In this document: one piece after another, positions 24,365 to 35,270 of the stretch | How positions within the stretch are numbered: position 1 is the stretch's first letter | Layout: the number at the start of each line of letters is the position of its first letter | Assembly (NCBI RefSeq): GCF_963259705.1 | Contig: NC_081850.1 | Location: 37,599,667 to 37,663,666 of the forward strand | DNA length: 64,000 nt | Source of the DNA: Myotis daubentonii | Lineage: Eukaryota; Chordata; Mammalia; Chiroptera; Vespertilionidae | Direction: 5' to 3' | Translations under genes and position numbers: made by a program | The notes under the pieces: model-generated | The model's database searches: none | Told to the model about the DNA's origin: nothing | What the model saw: the letters and a program-made list of their open reading frames with translations, nothing else

Positions 24365-24745
24365 TTAGCACTGATATTTATTGAGCACTCAATATGGGCC
24401 TATAGCAGGGGTGGGCAAACTTTTTGACTCGAGGGCCACAATGGGTTCTTAAACTGGACCGGAGGGCCGGAACAAAAGCATGGATGGAGTGTTTGTGTGA
24501 ACTAATATAAATTCAAAGTAAACATCATTACATAAAAGGGTATGGTCTTTTTTTTTTTTTTTAGTTTTATTCATTTCAAACGGGCCAGATCCGGCCCGCG
24601 GGCCGTAGTTTGCCCACGGCTGGCCTAGACACTATTTTCAGTGCTTTGCTTGTATGAGTTCATTTAATCCTCATGACAACCCTGTGAGGTAGGTGCTATG
24701 ACTATTTTTATTTAACAGATGAGAAAACCAAATACATATTCTTAA
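24365..24745 (-). mobile_element. MIR SINE, antisense, split by a hAT element
   Basis: tatttattgagcactcaata precedes and ttcatttaatcctcatgac, cctgtgaggtaggtgctatg and aacagatgagaaaacc follow the insertion at 24416-24622. Confidence 0.8.
24416..24622 (+). mobile_element. Short non-autonomous hAT element (family A)
   Basis: Ends CAGGGGTGGGCAAACTTTTTGACTC and GTTTGCCCACGGCTG. Same family as the copy at 63470, in opposite orientation. Flanks GCCTATAG and GCCTAGAC resemble an 8-bp duplication. It splits an antisense MIR. Confidence 0.88.
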
Positions 24746-25100
24746 GTCTCTAATACTTTTTTTTTTTTGAATTTAGGCCCTTTTTGTCTTTTCCTTATGA
24801 ACAAACTCTTTTCTTATTCGAGATAAAGCCGATTTTCCAGCTTGCTAGTGCTGCCACTTTCATTTGGAATCAAATATGTTTATACAAATTATGGCTTCCG
24901 ATATCATTACTATATTAGAGGAAGCTATCAGGGATTGGGTTTTGTTCTTTTGTGTGTGCTTTTTGTTTTGTTTTTAGTAATAAGTAAAAATAATTAAAGT
25001 GGTATAAAAGGAAATCAGGCGTCACATATTTTTTAACTGATTTGCTATTTGAAGTAAGAAATCCCCAAATCACAAATTTCAGATTGTTGTTTATTTAATA

Positions 25101-25162
25101 TGTGTGTATACACACATACATATATATATACATACATATATACATACATATATATACATATA

Positions 25163-25210
<48 letters not shown>
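25101..25210. repeat. (TA)n-rich self-complementary tract
   Basis: Starts with TGTGTGTATACACACA and continues as ATAC/TA units, ending in about 30 TA units. It could form a cruciform. Confidence 0.95.
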
Positions 25211-25213
<3 letters not shown>

Positions 25214-25630
25214 TTTGTTATATTTGAATTGGACAGTATCCTTAGGTCATCATTCCTAGGAAAACGAAAAACAACCATTTTGATTCCATCATCTCCCCAA
25301 GAAATCCTGTGAGTTAAAAACGTATTCTTATTTAGAGGAAAAGTAACAGCAGGATTTAAAGAATGATCTACAACCTTTTATCCTATCTAATAAAAGAGAA
25401 AAATGGTAATTGGCGTGCGACGATACCCTTTTCATTGGCTAATCAGGACTATATGCAAATTAACTGCCAACTAAGATTGGCAGTTAACTGCCAACTAAGA
25501 TTGGCAGTTAACTGCCAACAAGATGGCGATTAATTTGCATATGTAGGCACAATGCAGGGAGGCGAAAGGGAAAGCAGGAAGAAGCCCCCTGCCACTGACA
25601 GTGATCAGAAACCCAGGGGGGAGCTAAGAG

Positions 25631-25682
25631 CTGGGGGGCAGGGCAAAGGCGGCCCTGGGGCCGCCTTTGCCCTGCCCCCCAG
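25631..25682. repeat. 24-bp perfect hairpin inside Helitron
   Basis: Arms 25631-25654 (starting CTGGGGGGCAGGGC) and 25659-25682 are exact reverse complements, separated by a 4-base loop. About 80 percent GC. Confidence 0.95.
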
Positions 25683-25884
25683 CCATGATCGGAGAATCAG
25701 GTGCCTTTGCCGCCCTGGCCAGTGATAGCAGGAAGTAGGGGTGGAGCCAGCGATGGGAGCTGGGCAAGGTAGAAGCTGGCAGTCCCAGGAGCTAGGGGTC
25801 CCTTGCCTGGGCCTAAAGCGAAGCCCACGATCGTGGGGCCGCTGCAGCTGCGGGTCCCTGCTGCCCGGGCCAGATGCCTAGGCC

Positions 25885-26500
25885 AGAGGCGTTAGGCCTG
25901 GGCAGGGGCGGAGCCTGCAACCACGGGGAGCTGGGGGTCCCCTACCCAGGCCTGACACCTCTGCCGGAGGCCTCAGGCCTGGTCAAGGGGCCGATCTGGT
26001 GATTGGTGATCGGAGGGTGATGAGGGTCAACTCCTCTGGCCAAGGCATCAGGCCTGGCTGGGGGGCAGAGCCAGGTATTGGGGGGATATGATGGTCCCCT
26101 TGCTCAGGCCTGAAGCCTGGGTCAGAGGCATCAGGCTTGGGCGGGTGGTGGAGCAAGCGATCAGAGGGAGATGGGGGTCCCCTGCCCAGGCATGATTCCT
26201 GGGCCAGAGGCCTCAGGCCTGGGCGGGGGCCAGAGCCAGTGATCAGGGGGAGATGGGGGTCCCCTGTCCAAGCCTGACACCTCTGGCCGAGGCGTCAGGC
26301 CTGGGCAAGGGGCCGATCAGGCGATCAGAGGGTGATGGGGGTCTACTCCTCTGGCCGAGGCATCAGGCCTGGGCTGGGGGCAGAACCAGTGATGGGGGGA
26401 AATGAGGGTCCCCTGCCCAGGCCTGACGCCTCTGTCAGAGGCATCAGGCCTGGGCAAGGGGCCGATCCTGCGATTGGAGGGTAATGGGGGTCAACGCCTG
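25885..26500. repeat. Degenerate GC-rich minisatellite in Helitron, about eight units
   Basis: The block agGC(A/C/G)TCAGGCCTGGGC followed by a gatc-containing stretch and gggggtcccctgcccaggcctgac recurs roughly every 70-85 bases, near 25890, 25970, 26045, 26130, 26210, 26293, 26362 and 26445. Confidence 0.8.
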
Positions 26501-27050
26501 AGGGCTCCCAGTATGTGAGAGGGGGCAGGCTGGGCTGAGGGACACTCCCCCCCCCCCCCGCCACACACACCCAGTGCACGAATTTCGTGCACCGGACTCC
26601 TAGTTACCTAAATAATAAGAAGTTTTCCTTCTTTCTCTATAAAAAGCCTGCCCAGAGGGTAGAGATTTAAATTCATAACAATTGGGCAATCCTTGTGAAA
26701 CTAGTATTTTTTTTAACTTCATAGACAAACACTTCACAATTGAGTGAGAGGACCCCAGAAGGAAAACCCCTTTGAACACATTTTAGAGTGGGCACTTAGA
26801 CTTCAAGCTTCGCAATGTCATGTGCCAGCATTAGACATTTTGAAACAAACCATCAAAAGCAACAATTTCTTCCAAAAGGTTAGTATCATTTTTTGGAAGT
26901 TCAGTAAATATTTTCAAAATGTCTTCTAAAGTGACTTTTAGTTCTATTTGCGGCTTGTTTGATAAAATAATTTTATAACAGAAAAGTTAGGCAGATAACA
27001 TATAGTCAAGTTGTGTATATGTACAACCAATTGTTCAGGCACATGTGCAC

Positions 27051-27075
27051 ACACACACACACACACACACACACC
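27051..27075. repeat. (AC)n microsatellite
   Basis: Simple AC repeat. Confidence 0.95.
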
Positions 27076-27196
27076 CTCTCTGACCTATTTTATGAGCTTG
27101 CTCTGTGTGCTTGGAGCCATATTTAGCTTTCCTTCCAGTTTAGATTTCCTATTATTTTTCCCTCCTTGCTTTTCTTAGGTAGATTGGACTTGGTAA

Positions 27197-27201
<5 letters not shown>

Positions 27202-27245
<44 letters not shown>
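27202..27245. repeat. (AC)n microsatellite
   Basis: A second AC repeat about 130 bases from the first. Confidence 0.95.
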
Positions 27246-27247
<2 letters not shown>

Positions 27248-27853
27248 GCACATGCTCACAGATATTGTTGGCAAGAATGTTTTGTGCTTTGGTTTTTTCA
27301 TCAACTTTCTGAATTCCAATTGATACCCTGAAAGAGAAATAGGTCTTTGGTTCTGGTACCTAAGCTCTCTATTTCTCCTTTTGCACTTCTGGAATAAATA
27401 CCTAGGGAGAGGTAAAAGTCACTCTAACAAAGTCTAAGGCAATGTGATTGAAACTGGAGAACAGAGAACCTGTGGCGTTCATTTACCTGCAAAAAGGAAG
27501 TTCAGTTCTGGATCAATGCCAGAGATAGTTCTGGTTCTTTTCCAATTGCCTAAAATGGTCTTCCAAACCAAACTAATGTCTAAGACTTGGCTAGCAAGGC
27601 ATGTTGTGAAAGTAGACAATGGAGAAAGAGCTTTTGTGCCCTCGCAAAGTAAAATGGTTGGTTGAGGTAACCATTCCTGTGATTCAGGCAATACCTTCCC
27701 CTTGCTTTAGGACAAAGAACAATTTTCTGTTGCAATGCCAGGAGGATTACCGGAACTCTAGTGACAAGTAACTATTGAGTGCTGATGTCTTTTGGAAAGA
27801 AAAATATGAGCTGTTCAAGAGAGAGTGGGAGTGGGGAGATGATGAATGGATTC

Positions 27854-27855
<2 letters not shown>

Positions 27856-27891
<36 letters not shown>
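27856..27891. repeat. Poly(T) run of 36
   Basis: Uninterrupted T. It might be the tail of an antisense retroposed copy, but no source gene or duplication was recognised. Confidence 0.9.
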
Positions 27892-27893
<2 letters not shown>

Positions 27894-28199
27894 GTGTGAG
27901 GCCTCTATTGGATTATCATTATGAGCTCCCCATGGAGTAAAAAATGACATAGATGGTGGTTTTCTTTATGAACAGTTGAATCAGGATGCATTTAAGACTT
28001 TTTTAGTGTCTTTCTCTTAATTTCTCTTCTTTTGTGTCTTCTGAAAAAAAAGGTAAATAATAATAATTGCCAAATTATTTTAAGTCCATTTATACCAGTT
28101 TTCGAGCTCTTAATTAAAATTCTACTCTTATCTAAGTAGTCTATCTAAAGGCTTCATTTTACCACACTACTTGTTACCAGATATTTCTAAAAGGCAGCT

Positions 28200-28920
28200 T
28201 GCATGGCTACCCCTTAACTTCAGGATTAAATCAAACCATGTAGTGTGAGTGGAAGGAGACCCCTCTACCTCCACGTATCCCCTGACTTCCACACTGTGGA
28301 CTGTAGCCACACTGAGTTGCCTGAGGTTCCCCATGGCTGCATGCTTCTATAGACTGGCCGTGCTTTGACACGCTGTATCCTCTGCTGGGAACGACCCTTC
28401 CTTCCTTCTTTCTCCCTAGTCCAGTGATGGTGAACCTTTTGAGCTTGGCGTGTCAGCATTTTGAAAAACCCTAACTTAACTCTGGTGCCATGTCACATAT
28501 AGAAATTTTTTGATATTTGCAACCATCGTAAAACAAAGCCTTCTATTTTTGATATTTATTTTATATATTTAAATGCCATTTAACAAAGAAAAATCAACCA
28601 AAAAAATGAGTCCGCGTGTCACCTCTGACACGTGTGTCATAGGTTCGCCATCGCTGCAGTCCCTACCCACCTTCCTCCCTAACTAACTCCACCCAAGGAG
28701 TGCACCTTCTGGAGAGCCTTTCCTGGCGGCCCCTGCCTCTCCGGCCCTGGCCAGTTTGGTGGTGTTCTTCTGTGAAGCTGTCAACTGGCTAGATTATTTT
28801 TATGTGATTTCTTGTCTCTCTGTCCTGTGTAAGACCAAAGCCTCGGCCTTTCACCTCTATCCCTGATGCCTGTGCATGGCATATTGTAGTTGCTAACATT
28901 TATTTTGAGTGGATGATTAA
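28200..28920 (+). mobile_element. L2 LINE remnant split by a hAT element
   Basis: L2-like text on both sides of the element at 28432-28656: cttcaggattaaatcaaacc, ctgctgggaacgacccttcc before it; ttctggagagcctttcctgg and tgcctgtgcatggcatattgt after it. Confidence 0.65.
28432..28656. mobile_element. Short non-autonomous hAT-like element (family B)
   Basis: Inverted ends CAGTGATGGTGAACC and GGTTCGCCATCGCTG bound about 225 AT-rich bases with no coding capacity. It interrupts an L2 remnant. The duplication is not clean. Confidence 0.8.
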
Positions 28921-29189
28921 TGGGTGGGTAAATGGCATAGACTATTTTTAAGAGGAAGGAATGTAGTAAGATTCTCAGTGGAACAAATCCAGTGATGTGG
29001 CTGGACTCTGTGGTTTGCCAAGAGACTAGAAATTAGTTCATTATTAAGCAATTTCGGTTCGAGCACCTGTTATTATATGCCTCTCACTGTCTAGTCTCTT
29101 AGGAAATGTCAGCGTACAAAGCAAAGACTCCCAGCTTGTAGAGTACTTACTCTACCTACATGCTAACAAGTCAAGGGAGGATGACAATA

Positions 29190-30330
29190 AACATAATACA
29201 TAAGTCAGTTACATAGTATATAGAGTGAGGAAAAGCGAAGAGATCAGGGTGGCTGGAGCAGAGTTATTGAAGGAAAAAAAATAGTTGGCGGGGGCTTAGA
29301 GAGGTGGGCAGGAGTGGGTATTGTTGCAAAGACAGATGTCATAGGGTCTTATGTGCCATTGAATGATGGTGGCTTTGGGTATAAGAGATGGAGAGCCATT
29401 GCAGGGATTTTGTCATAGAAGAGGCGTGATCTGTCTTGGGTTTTAAAAGGAACACTCTTGCTGTGTTGACAACAGACTGTGAAGGGCAGGGGTAAGCCAG
29501 GGGATCAGTTAGGCTTTCCTGCCATCCAAGTAGGAGATGATGGTGTTTTGGATGAGGGTGATATCCGAGAAAGGGGTGTGAAGTGGTTAAATTCTAGGCA
29601 TATTTTGAAGGTAAAGCCAATAGTTTTGCTGACAGATTTAAGGGAGGCATCAGAGAGAGAGAAAAGTTAAGGATAATTCCAAGATTTTAGGCCTGAGCAA
29701 CTGGAAAGATGGAGTTGCCATAAACTCAGAGTGGAGATCTGTGAGTGAAGTAAGTTTTTTCTCACTTTTGGCTGTGGGTGTGAGGATGAGTCGAGGGTAT
29801 TAGGAGCTCAGTTTTGGGCATGTTAAATAAATGATCCTCATTAGACATTGAAGGGACAATGTCAAGTCAGTGATTGGATATTTGAGCCTGGAGTTTAGGA
29901 AAGAGGGCTGGGGTGGAAATACACTGATAATTGGGAGCTGGCTGCCTGTGGATGGTATTTAAAATCAAGAGAATAATACATGTGATCACTAAGGGTCACC
30001 TGACTGTATATCTAGAATTAAAAGAACTGAATCCTGGGGACTCACTCACATTAAGAGGTCAGGAAAAGGACATGGAGAAGGAGCAGCCAGGGAGGTAGGA
30101 AAACCCAGAGAGCGTGGTATCCTAGGAACGATGGGGAGCCTATGAGAGAGGATGAGCAAGTGTGTGAGTGCAGCTTTCAAATTAGATGAGGCCTGATCAT
30201 TGAGCCTGGGATTTAGTAACATGTAAGTCACAGGTCACCTTGGTGAGAGCAGGTTTAAGAGAGAATAGGATGAGCAGAACTGGAGACAGCAAATGGCTGA
30301 AGAAAGCGATGGGTTTTTGTTTTTTTAGAT
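29190..30330 (-). mobile_element. L2 LINE remnant, antisense
   Basis: A 1.1-kb G/A-rich stretch with the antisense L2 order: ggtggctggagcagagtt, gggtcttatgtgccattg, tttaaaaggaacactcttgc, aggataattccaagattttagg, cctgagcaactgg, gaatcctggggactcactc. No frame. A related, weaker segment lies at 10240-10670. Confidence 0.6.
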
Positions 30331-31240
30331 CCTTGAGGATAAAGAAGAACTAAAGTAAAAGATCATCCCTCTCCCCATCTTATTAGTAAATTGTTACTAA
30401 GCACTTCACAATAAATATCCCATCGCATGTATATGATTATAGTTTGGGGAAAAACCAAGGGCAAATGAAACTTTTCATCCTTCTTTCCTTCCTTCTCTCC
30501 CTCCTCCCTGCCTTCCCTTTTTTTTTTTTTTTTTTTAAGGGAAAAAAAATGCATAAGTAAATGTTTTTACTCCAAACATGAGTAAACTGTTAAAGCCAAA
30601 GACCTACTGATTCACTTCCTTCATGAATTCGTCTGGTTCATTTTATTCCCTTGTCACTTTTTTCTCTTGATGGCTTTTCTCCACTTCTAAATTGAAATTT
30701 AATTCCACACCCGTGACACAATTATTTCTGTAAGTTTGGCCCAGTTTCCTAACCCAGAGACATTTTCCTCTTCCGTGAGTGCTGTAGTTTTTTTAAAAAA
30801 AGTAGTTCATTGTCCTCTTAGGTTTTATTCAAGAACAGATTTCTTTCTTTTCTTAATCCTTTTTAAAATTATTGCCGAACGGCAGGAGAGGGGAGCCAGT
30901 AATGATAAGAAAGAAAGAATGCTTCCCTTCCTTCGAATTGCTCAGATTTCATTCTAATCATACAATACTGTCAGGTTCATTCTTGTGGGTTAGTCAGTCT
31001 GTCTCGGCCCTTTATAGAAGAGGACCCAGGGACCTCCATGCCATATTAGTATCCGGGAGGGGAAAATGCCTCCGCCTAGAACTACGCTTTCCTGATCCTG
31101 CATTTCTGTCTTTCAAGATTCCAATCCAGTGTGACTCTCTCCGCAGCGGCGCCTCTGCTTCTCCAGCTCTAGGTATTGCTTTCCTCTGAATCACTGTGCT
31201 ACCTGCTGCCCATAGCCCTTACTTTTGTTGTTTACTGGAA
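30331..31240. other. Intronic sequence, nothing recognised
   Basis: A pyrimidine-rich patch ending in poly(T) at about 30480-30537; no gene or repeat signature otherwise. Confidence 0.4.
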
Positions 31241-31242
31241 GG

Positions 31243-31244
31243 AT

Positions 31245-31277
<33 letters not shown>
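31243..31277. repeat. (GT)n microsatellite
   Basis: Simple GT repeat just upstream of a MIR. Confidence 0.95.
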
Positions 31278-31302
31278 GAGTGGAGTGGGGGTTGTATAAT
31301 GT

Positions 31303-31480
31303 GATGGTTAATAGCACAGCCTTTGCAGACCTGTAGAACTGCATTCCAGACCCAGCCTTCCTATGAGCTTTGTGATTTTAAGCAAATTACTTAATCTTTG
31401 TGTGCCTTTGTCTTTTCACCTGTTAAATGGGAGTAGTTCCTACCTCAAAGCAAAAAGGATTAGAGGGGCTAAGGCTCAGA
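31303..31480 (+). mobile_element. MIR SINE
   Basis: gatggttaatagcacagcct, acttaatctttgtgtgcctt and cacctgttaaatgggagtag follow MIR order. Confidence 0.75.
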
Positions 31481-33160
31481 AAACTGGCAACTTGAATAAA
31501 TGGAAACCTGAATATACAAAATACTTAATCTACATCATATGGAATATACAAATATATATCATGATAAATATATATATAAAATATGAACTAATCCCCTACC
31601 TTTATGGCAGATTGCCGGAAAGAAAGGGACAATGGCTGTGTTTCTTTCCAAATACCAATTCTTATCTATAGAAAGAACTCGGTAGTTATTAATGATGATG
31701 GATGGTGCTTAGGAAATAGGCAATGTTTGTTCATGGAAACTGTGGTATGCGTGTATTGCCTTGTTGCACATTGTGAGCGGTTTGAGGCCTTAGAAAATCT
31801 TCGAGACGAAAACTCTTATAATGTGCAGTCTGGGGAAGTGATGTTGCAATTTTGGTGGAATATAAAGTCAATAAGCTTTCCTTTTAGTTTTCTTAACACT
31901 CGTGACAATTGTTGGGGTTTTCCAATAATTACACAGCCCAGAATACAGAAACCTGCTTTAACTTGAACACAATCTATAGCATTCTGTATAACAGGAGAGG
32001 AACTTAGATGACATTTACTTTTAAGCAAACTTTCATAAGCCATGTATTTTAATAATGTGAAAAATATTAGAAGATAAGAACGAAATAGGCTAAAACAAAT
32101 AAATTACACTTTCTAGTGATAAATGCAACATAAGTTCATTTTAGAAACTAGAAAATTCCAGTAAGCAAAACAGCAGTACAATTCACTACGGTGCCACTGT
32201 TTACACTTCCATGTATATTGTTCTAGGCTCTTTCAGTGACTGACTATGCATATGTAATTTTCAGACGCAAACAGGATTTTACTGCATAGTCAGCTCCTTA
32301 AGCTGCTTTTCCCCATGTCCTATACAATGAATGTTTTAAATATACTTCTGCATTATTTCACCCTCTCTTAGTTAACCAACTGTTTTTGTCTCTCGGATTG
32401 TATAATTTTTTTTCCAGTGACAAACAGTATTCCGATGTACACCTGGACAGCTTGCCAGATTTAAAGGCCAAAACGTTTCCTTGGGCTGGCCGATATAAAA
32501 TAGCTGGCATGTTAATTTTAATTTACTTTTGTCAATTTTAAAAACATTTTCTTCCAGTTTGAGTGATTTATTTGCGGGTCATATATGGAGCTCCTGTGTG
32601 TGACTGAAAAGAAAGAGTGCAGTTCTCTGCCGCCTGTGCCTCAGATTTTATGCATCCAGGACAGCCTTTTCCTCGTTGGATCCGCACTCGAGTTTTGCTC
32701 ATGTCATCGGGAAACTGCTGCTCTGGGTCTTCACTCCGTGACTAGACTGAACTGTAGCTCAGGGTTAGCGACGTCGCCAGCAGGTCGGCGGTTACTGTTC
32801 TGCCATTTCAGTGGGAGGCAGGCTGGAGCGTGTGGGTGGGGGGTGAGGAGAAGGAAGCCAGAGTTAGGTATTTGTCCGACAGACTTAAGGGCACTGCCAT
32901 TTCCATCTTTCATAGCTGTAGCAACTTGAGATCCCACACTTTCTTAGCCAAGACTTTATCAGATATTGCCTCCAGCTGCCCAAGGAAACACCTTTGAAGT
33001 CTTAACCTTAAAAGTAGCATATTTCTGTTTCATGCACCTAGAAATGACAACAATTCGCTGTTACATCATGTTTAGCAATATTAGGGTTACTTAATATGGC
33101 CATCCAATGTATAGGTCTTAGGAAAAAAGGAATATTAGAGATGACTTAATCCTTCATTTT
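31481..33160. other. Intronic sequence, largely unique
   Basis: No recognisable repeats over about 1.7 kb. The part at 32580-32940 is more GC-rich with several CpGs. No exon is supported. Confidence 0.4.
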
Positions 33161-33164
33161 TGTA

Positions 33165-33440
33165 ATAAATATCTGGTCAATACCCAGTATGTACCAGGCA
33201 CTGTGTTAGAAGCTGCTGTTAGAAAGAAAAGAGAGCAAGTCCTTATCTGCTCTTGCTGAGGCACACATATAAAATACAATATCAACAGTGCTTTGCAGAA
33301 CTTTTTGCAATATGTAATGACCTATATTCAAGACAGTACAGGAATCCAGAGGAAGGAAATAGCAAAGGTGTTTGTAGAGGAAGTAACTCTTTAGCAGGTT
33401 GATAAGTGAAGATGCATTCCCTGAAAAGTGTCCTCACAAA
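33165..33440 (-). mobile_element. L2 LINE remnant, antisense
   Basis: Starts aataaatatctggtcaatac, gtaccaggcactgtgttag, an antisense L2 3' end, and fades out by about 33440. Confidence 0.5.
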
Positions 33441-34689
33441 GTGTGCAAAAGACAGAGTGTTGTCTAGGAATTTCTAGCAAACAACAACTGCAATGTTCAT
33501 TTAAGACAATTCTTAAGTTTAAAAAAAAATTTTATTTTTACTAATTTAATGTTTCCTTATTTCTCTATATTTATGGGTTTTTTTAAAACTTAATTGTTCC
33601 TTAGGAAATTAATAAATCATTTGATTCTAAAGGAGTAAATGAAATGGACATGGCTGAATAAGATGTTCTTATAACTACTTCCTATCTCAATGTTATACTT
33701 TGTTTTCTGCCTTCGATTTAATAGCTTAGCGATATGACTGCAGATTCACAGAGATAGAAAGATGGAACAAAGGGGATATAGTTCAAATTATCTGCTAAAT
33801 TTCTCATGCTCTCAGTAATACTCCAAAATATAATCAAGGTCCCTGTGCGTGTCTGTTGATCTTAGCATTGAAAAAGCCTTGAGCTGAACATTCTGAGATT
33901 TCACAGACAATAGATTGATAGTGGAAAGGAACCAGAGGGTTTAGACTAAATAGATATGTTATAGGAAAGCCATAATGATCTTACTTAAATATTTTCCACA
34001 TTTAATGAGGCATGTAGTATGGTTATGTTGCTGCCATGATTTTTTTTGATAAATGAATTTGCATCCATGATAATTTTTTTAAATTTTCCATGGAATTCCA
34101 CATAATAATCAATGTGAATACTTGAAAAAGATAATTTATTGGACCCCAGAGTTGAATTAAACTTCCTCAAAGAATAATAATCCCTTTATTAATTTCGAGC
34201 TTATTTTGTAAACAAGGAGTTTTTTTATGTTTAGGAAGCATAATAAACAAAAATCTGGAGAGTAATAAGTGAGTGAATTTCCCTACCCTAAGGAGAGGAG
34301 AAGGTGGTTGTGGGAAATTAGGGAGGGCATGGTGAGGGAGGAGGTTGAAATGGGGAGAATGCAGTGACATTGATTGGGATGAGGAAGTCAGGAGGGGTGG
34401 GAGTAGAGGTGTTTGAGTTCTGTTTAGGAGGTATCATGTCTAATATATTTGTGAAAAACCCAGAGGAAGTATCAGTTGGACATGTAAGTCCATAGCTAAG
34501 AAAGGTCTGGGGTCCAGATAAAATTACATTTGAGATGACCACACTGCATTGGTTGTATGATTGAAAATCCTGAAACTTTATTTGTAGTACATGCCCTTTG
34601 TTCCTCAGTGACTCCATCATTATGGCACATGCCTGTTGTGAAAATGAATGCAATCCTCTTTGGTGATTCTTCGGTTGTTCTAAATGCCT
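33441..34689. other. Intronic sequence, nothing recognised
   Basis: AT-rich; no feature supported. Confidence 0.4.
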
Positions 34690-35270
34690 TAGCATACTAG
34701 CCCAGACCATCCCTGCAGATTCATGCTATGCCCCTCCCCAACCTGTACCCTTTTACATCCACCATGACAAATAACTTGTAATTTCCAGAAGGCACCTTGT
34801 TGTCCCTTCTCCATACTTTAGAACAGGGGTCCTCAAACTACAGCCCATGGGCCACATGCAAATACAAATATTGTATTCCCGTTTTGTTTTTTTACTTCAA
34901 AATAAGGTATGTGCAGTGTGCATAGGAATTTGTTCATAGTTGTTTTTTTTAAAACTATAGTCCGGCCCTCCAACAGTCTGAGGGACAGTGAACTGGTCCC
35001 CTGTTTAAAAAGTTTGAGGACCCCTGCTTTAGAAAATGCTGTTCCTGTGCCCTGGGAACACCCATCCCAGCCTTTCCTACCTTGCTCTCTGCAAGTCATT
35101 ACCTACCTAAGATACAGCTCAGGTAGGTGTTACCCCCTCAAAGGAGCCTTCCCAGAGTCCAGGCTGTGCCCCTTCCATGGACCACCCTGAGCAACCTGTA
35201 TTCCTCCATCTGAGCACCGATCCCACTGTCTTGTGGCTGCCAATCGGTCCTTCTGCCTCTTAGAAAACAC
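34690..35270 (+). mobile_element. L2 LINE remnant split by a hAT element
   Basis: L2-like text continues across the insertion at 34824-35036: gctgttcctgtgccctggga, aaggagccttcccagagtcc and tctgagcaccgatcccactg. Confidence 0.6.
34824..35036. mobile_element. Short non-autonomous hAT element (family C)
   Basis: Inverted ends CAGGGGTCCTCAAACT and AGTTTGAGGACCCCTG, near perfect. A perfect 8-bp duplication CTTTAGAA flanks it (34816-34823, 35037-35044). It splits an L2 remnant. Confidence 0.93.

Larger units (their letters stand above)
25381..26603 (+). mobile_element. HeliBat-type Helitron, non-autonomous, 1.2 kb
   Basis: Starts TCCTATCTAATAAAAGAG after an A and ends CTAG before a T, as expected for Helitron insertion between A and T with no target duplication. 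Just before the 3' end is the palindrome GTGCACGAATTTCGTGCAC (26574-26592). The interior has a tandem/inverted TTGGCAG repeat (25465-25520), a 24-bp perfect hairpin (25631-25682) and a degenerate GC-rich repeat of about 80 bases (25885-26500). No Rep/helicase frame is present, so movement would need proteins from elsewhere. Confidence 0.93.
26610..28199. other. Intronic sequence with simple repeats only
   Basis: Apart from the two AC repeats and the poly(T) run nothing is recognised. Confidence 0.4.

Noticed and set aside
25885..26500. Regular repeats that might suggest a CRISPR-like array
   Set aside because: Units are degenerate, GC-rich and contiguous without unique spacers, and they lie within a Helitron of a mammalian genome.
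27856..27891. Poly(T) run as tail of an antisense processed pseudogene
   Set aside because: No source gene, polyadenylation signal or target duplication could be recognised.
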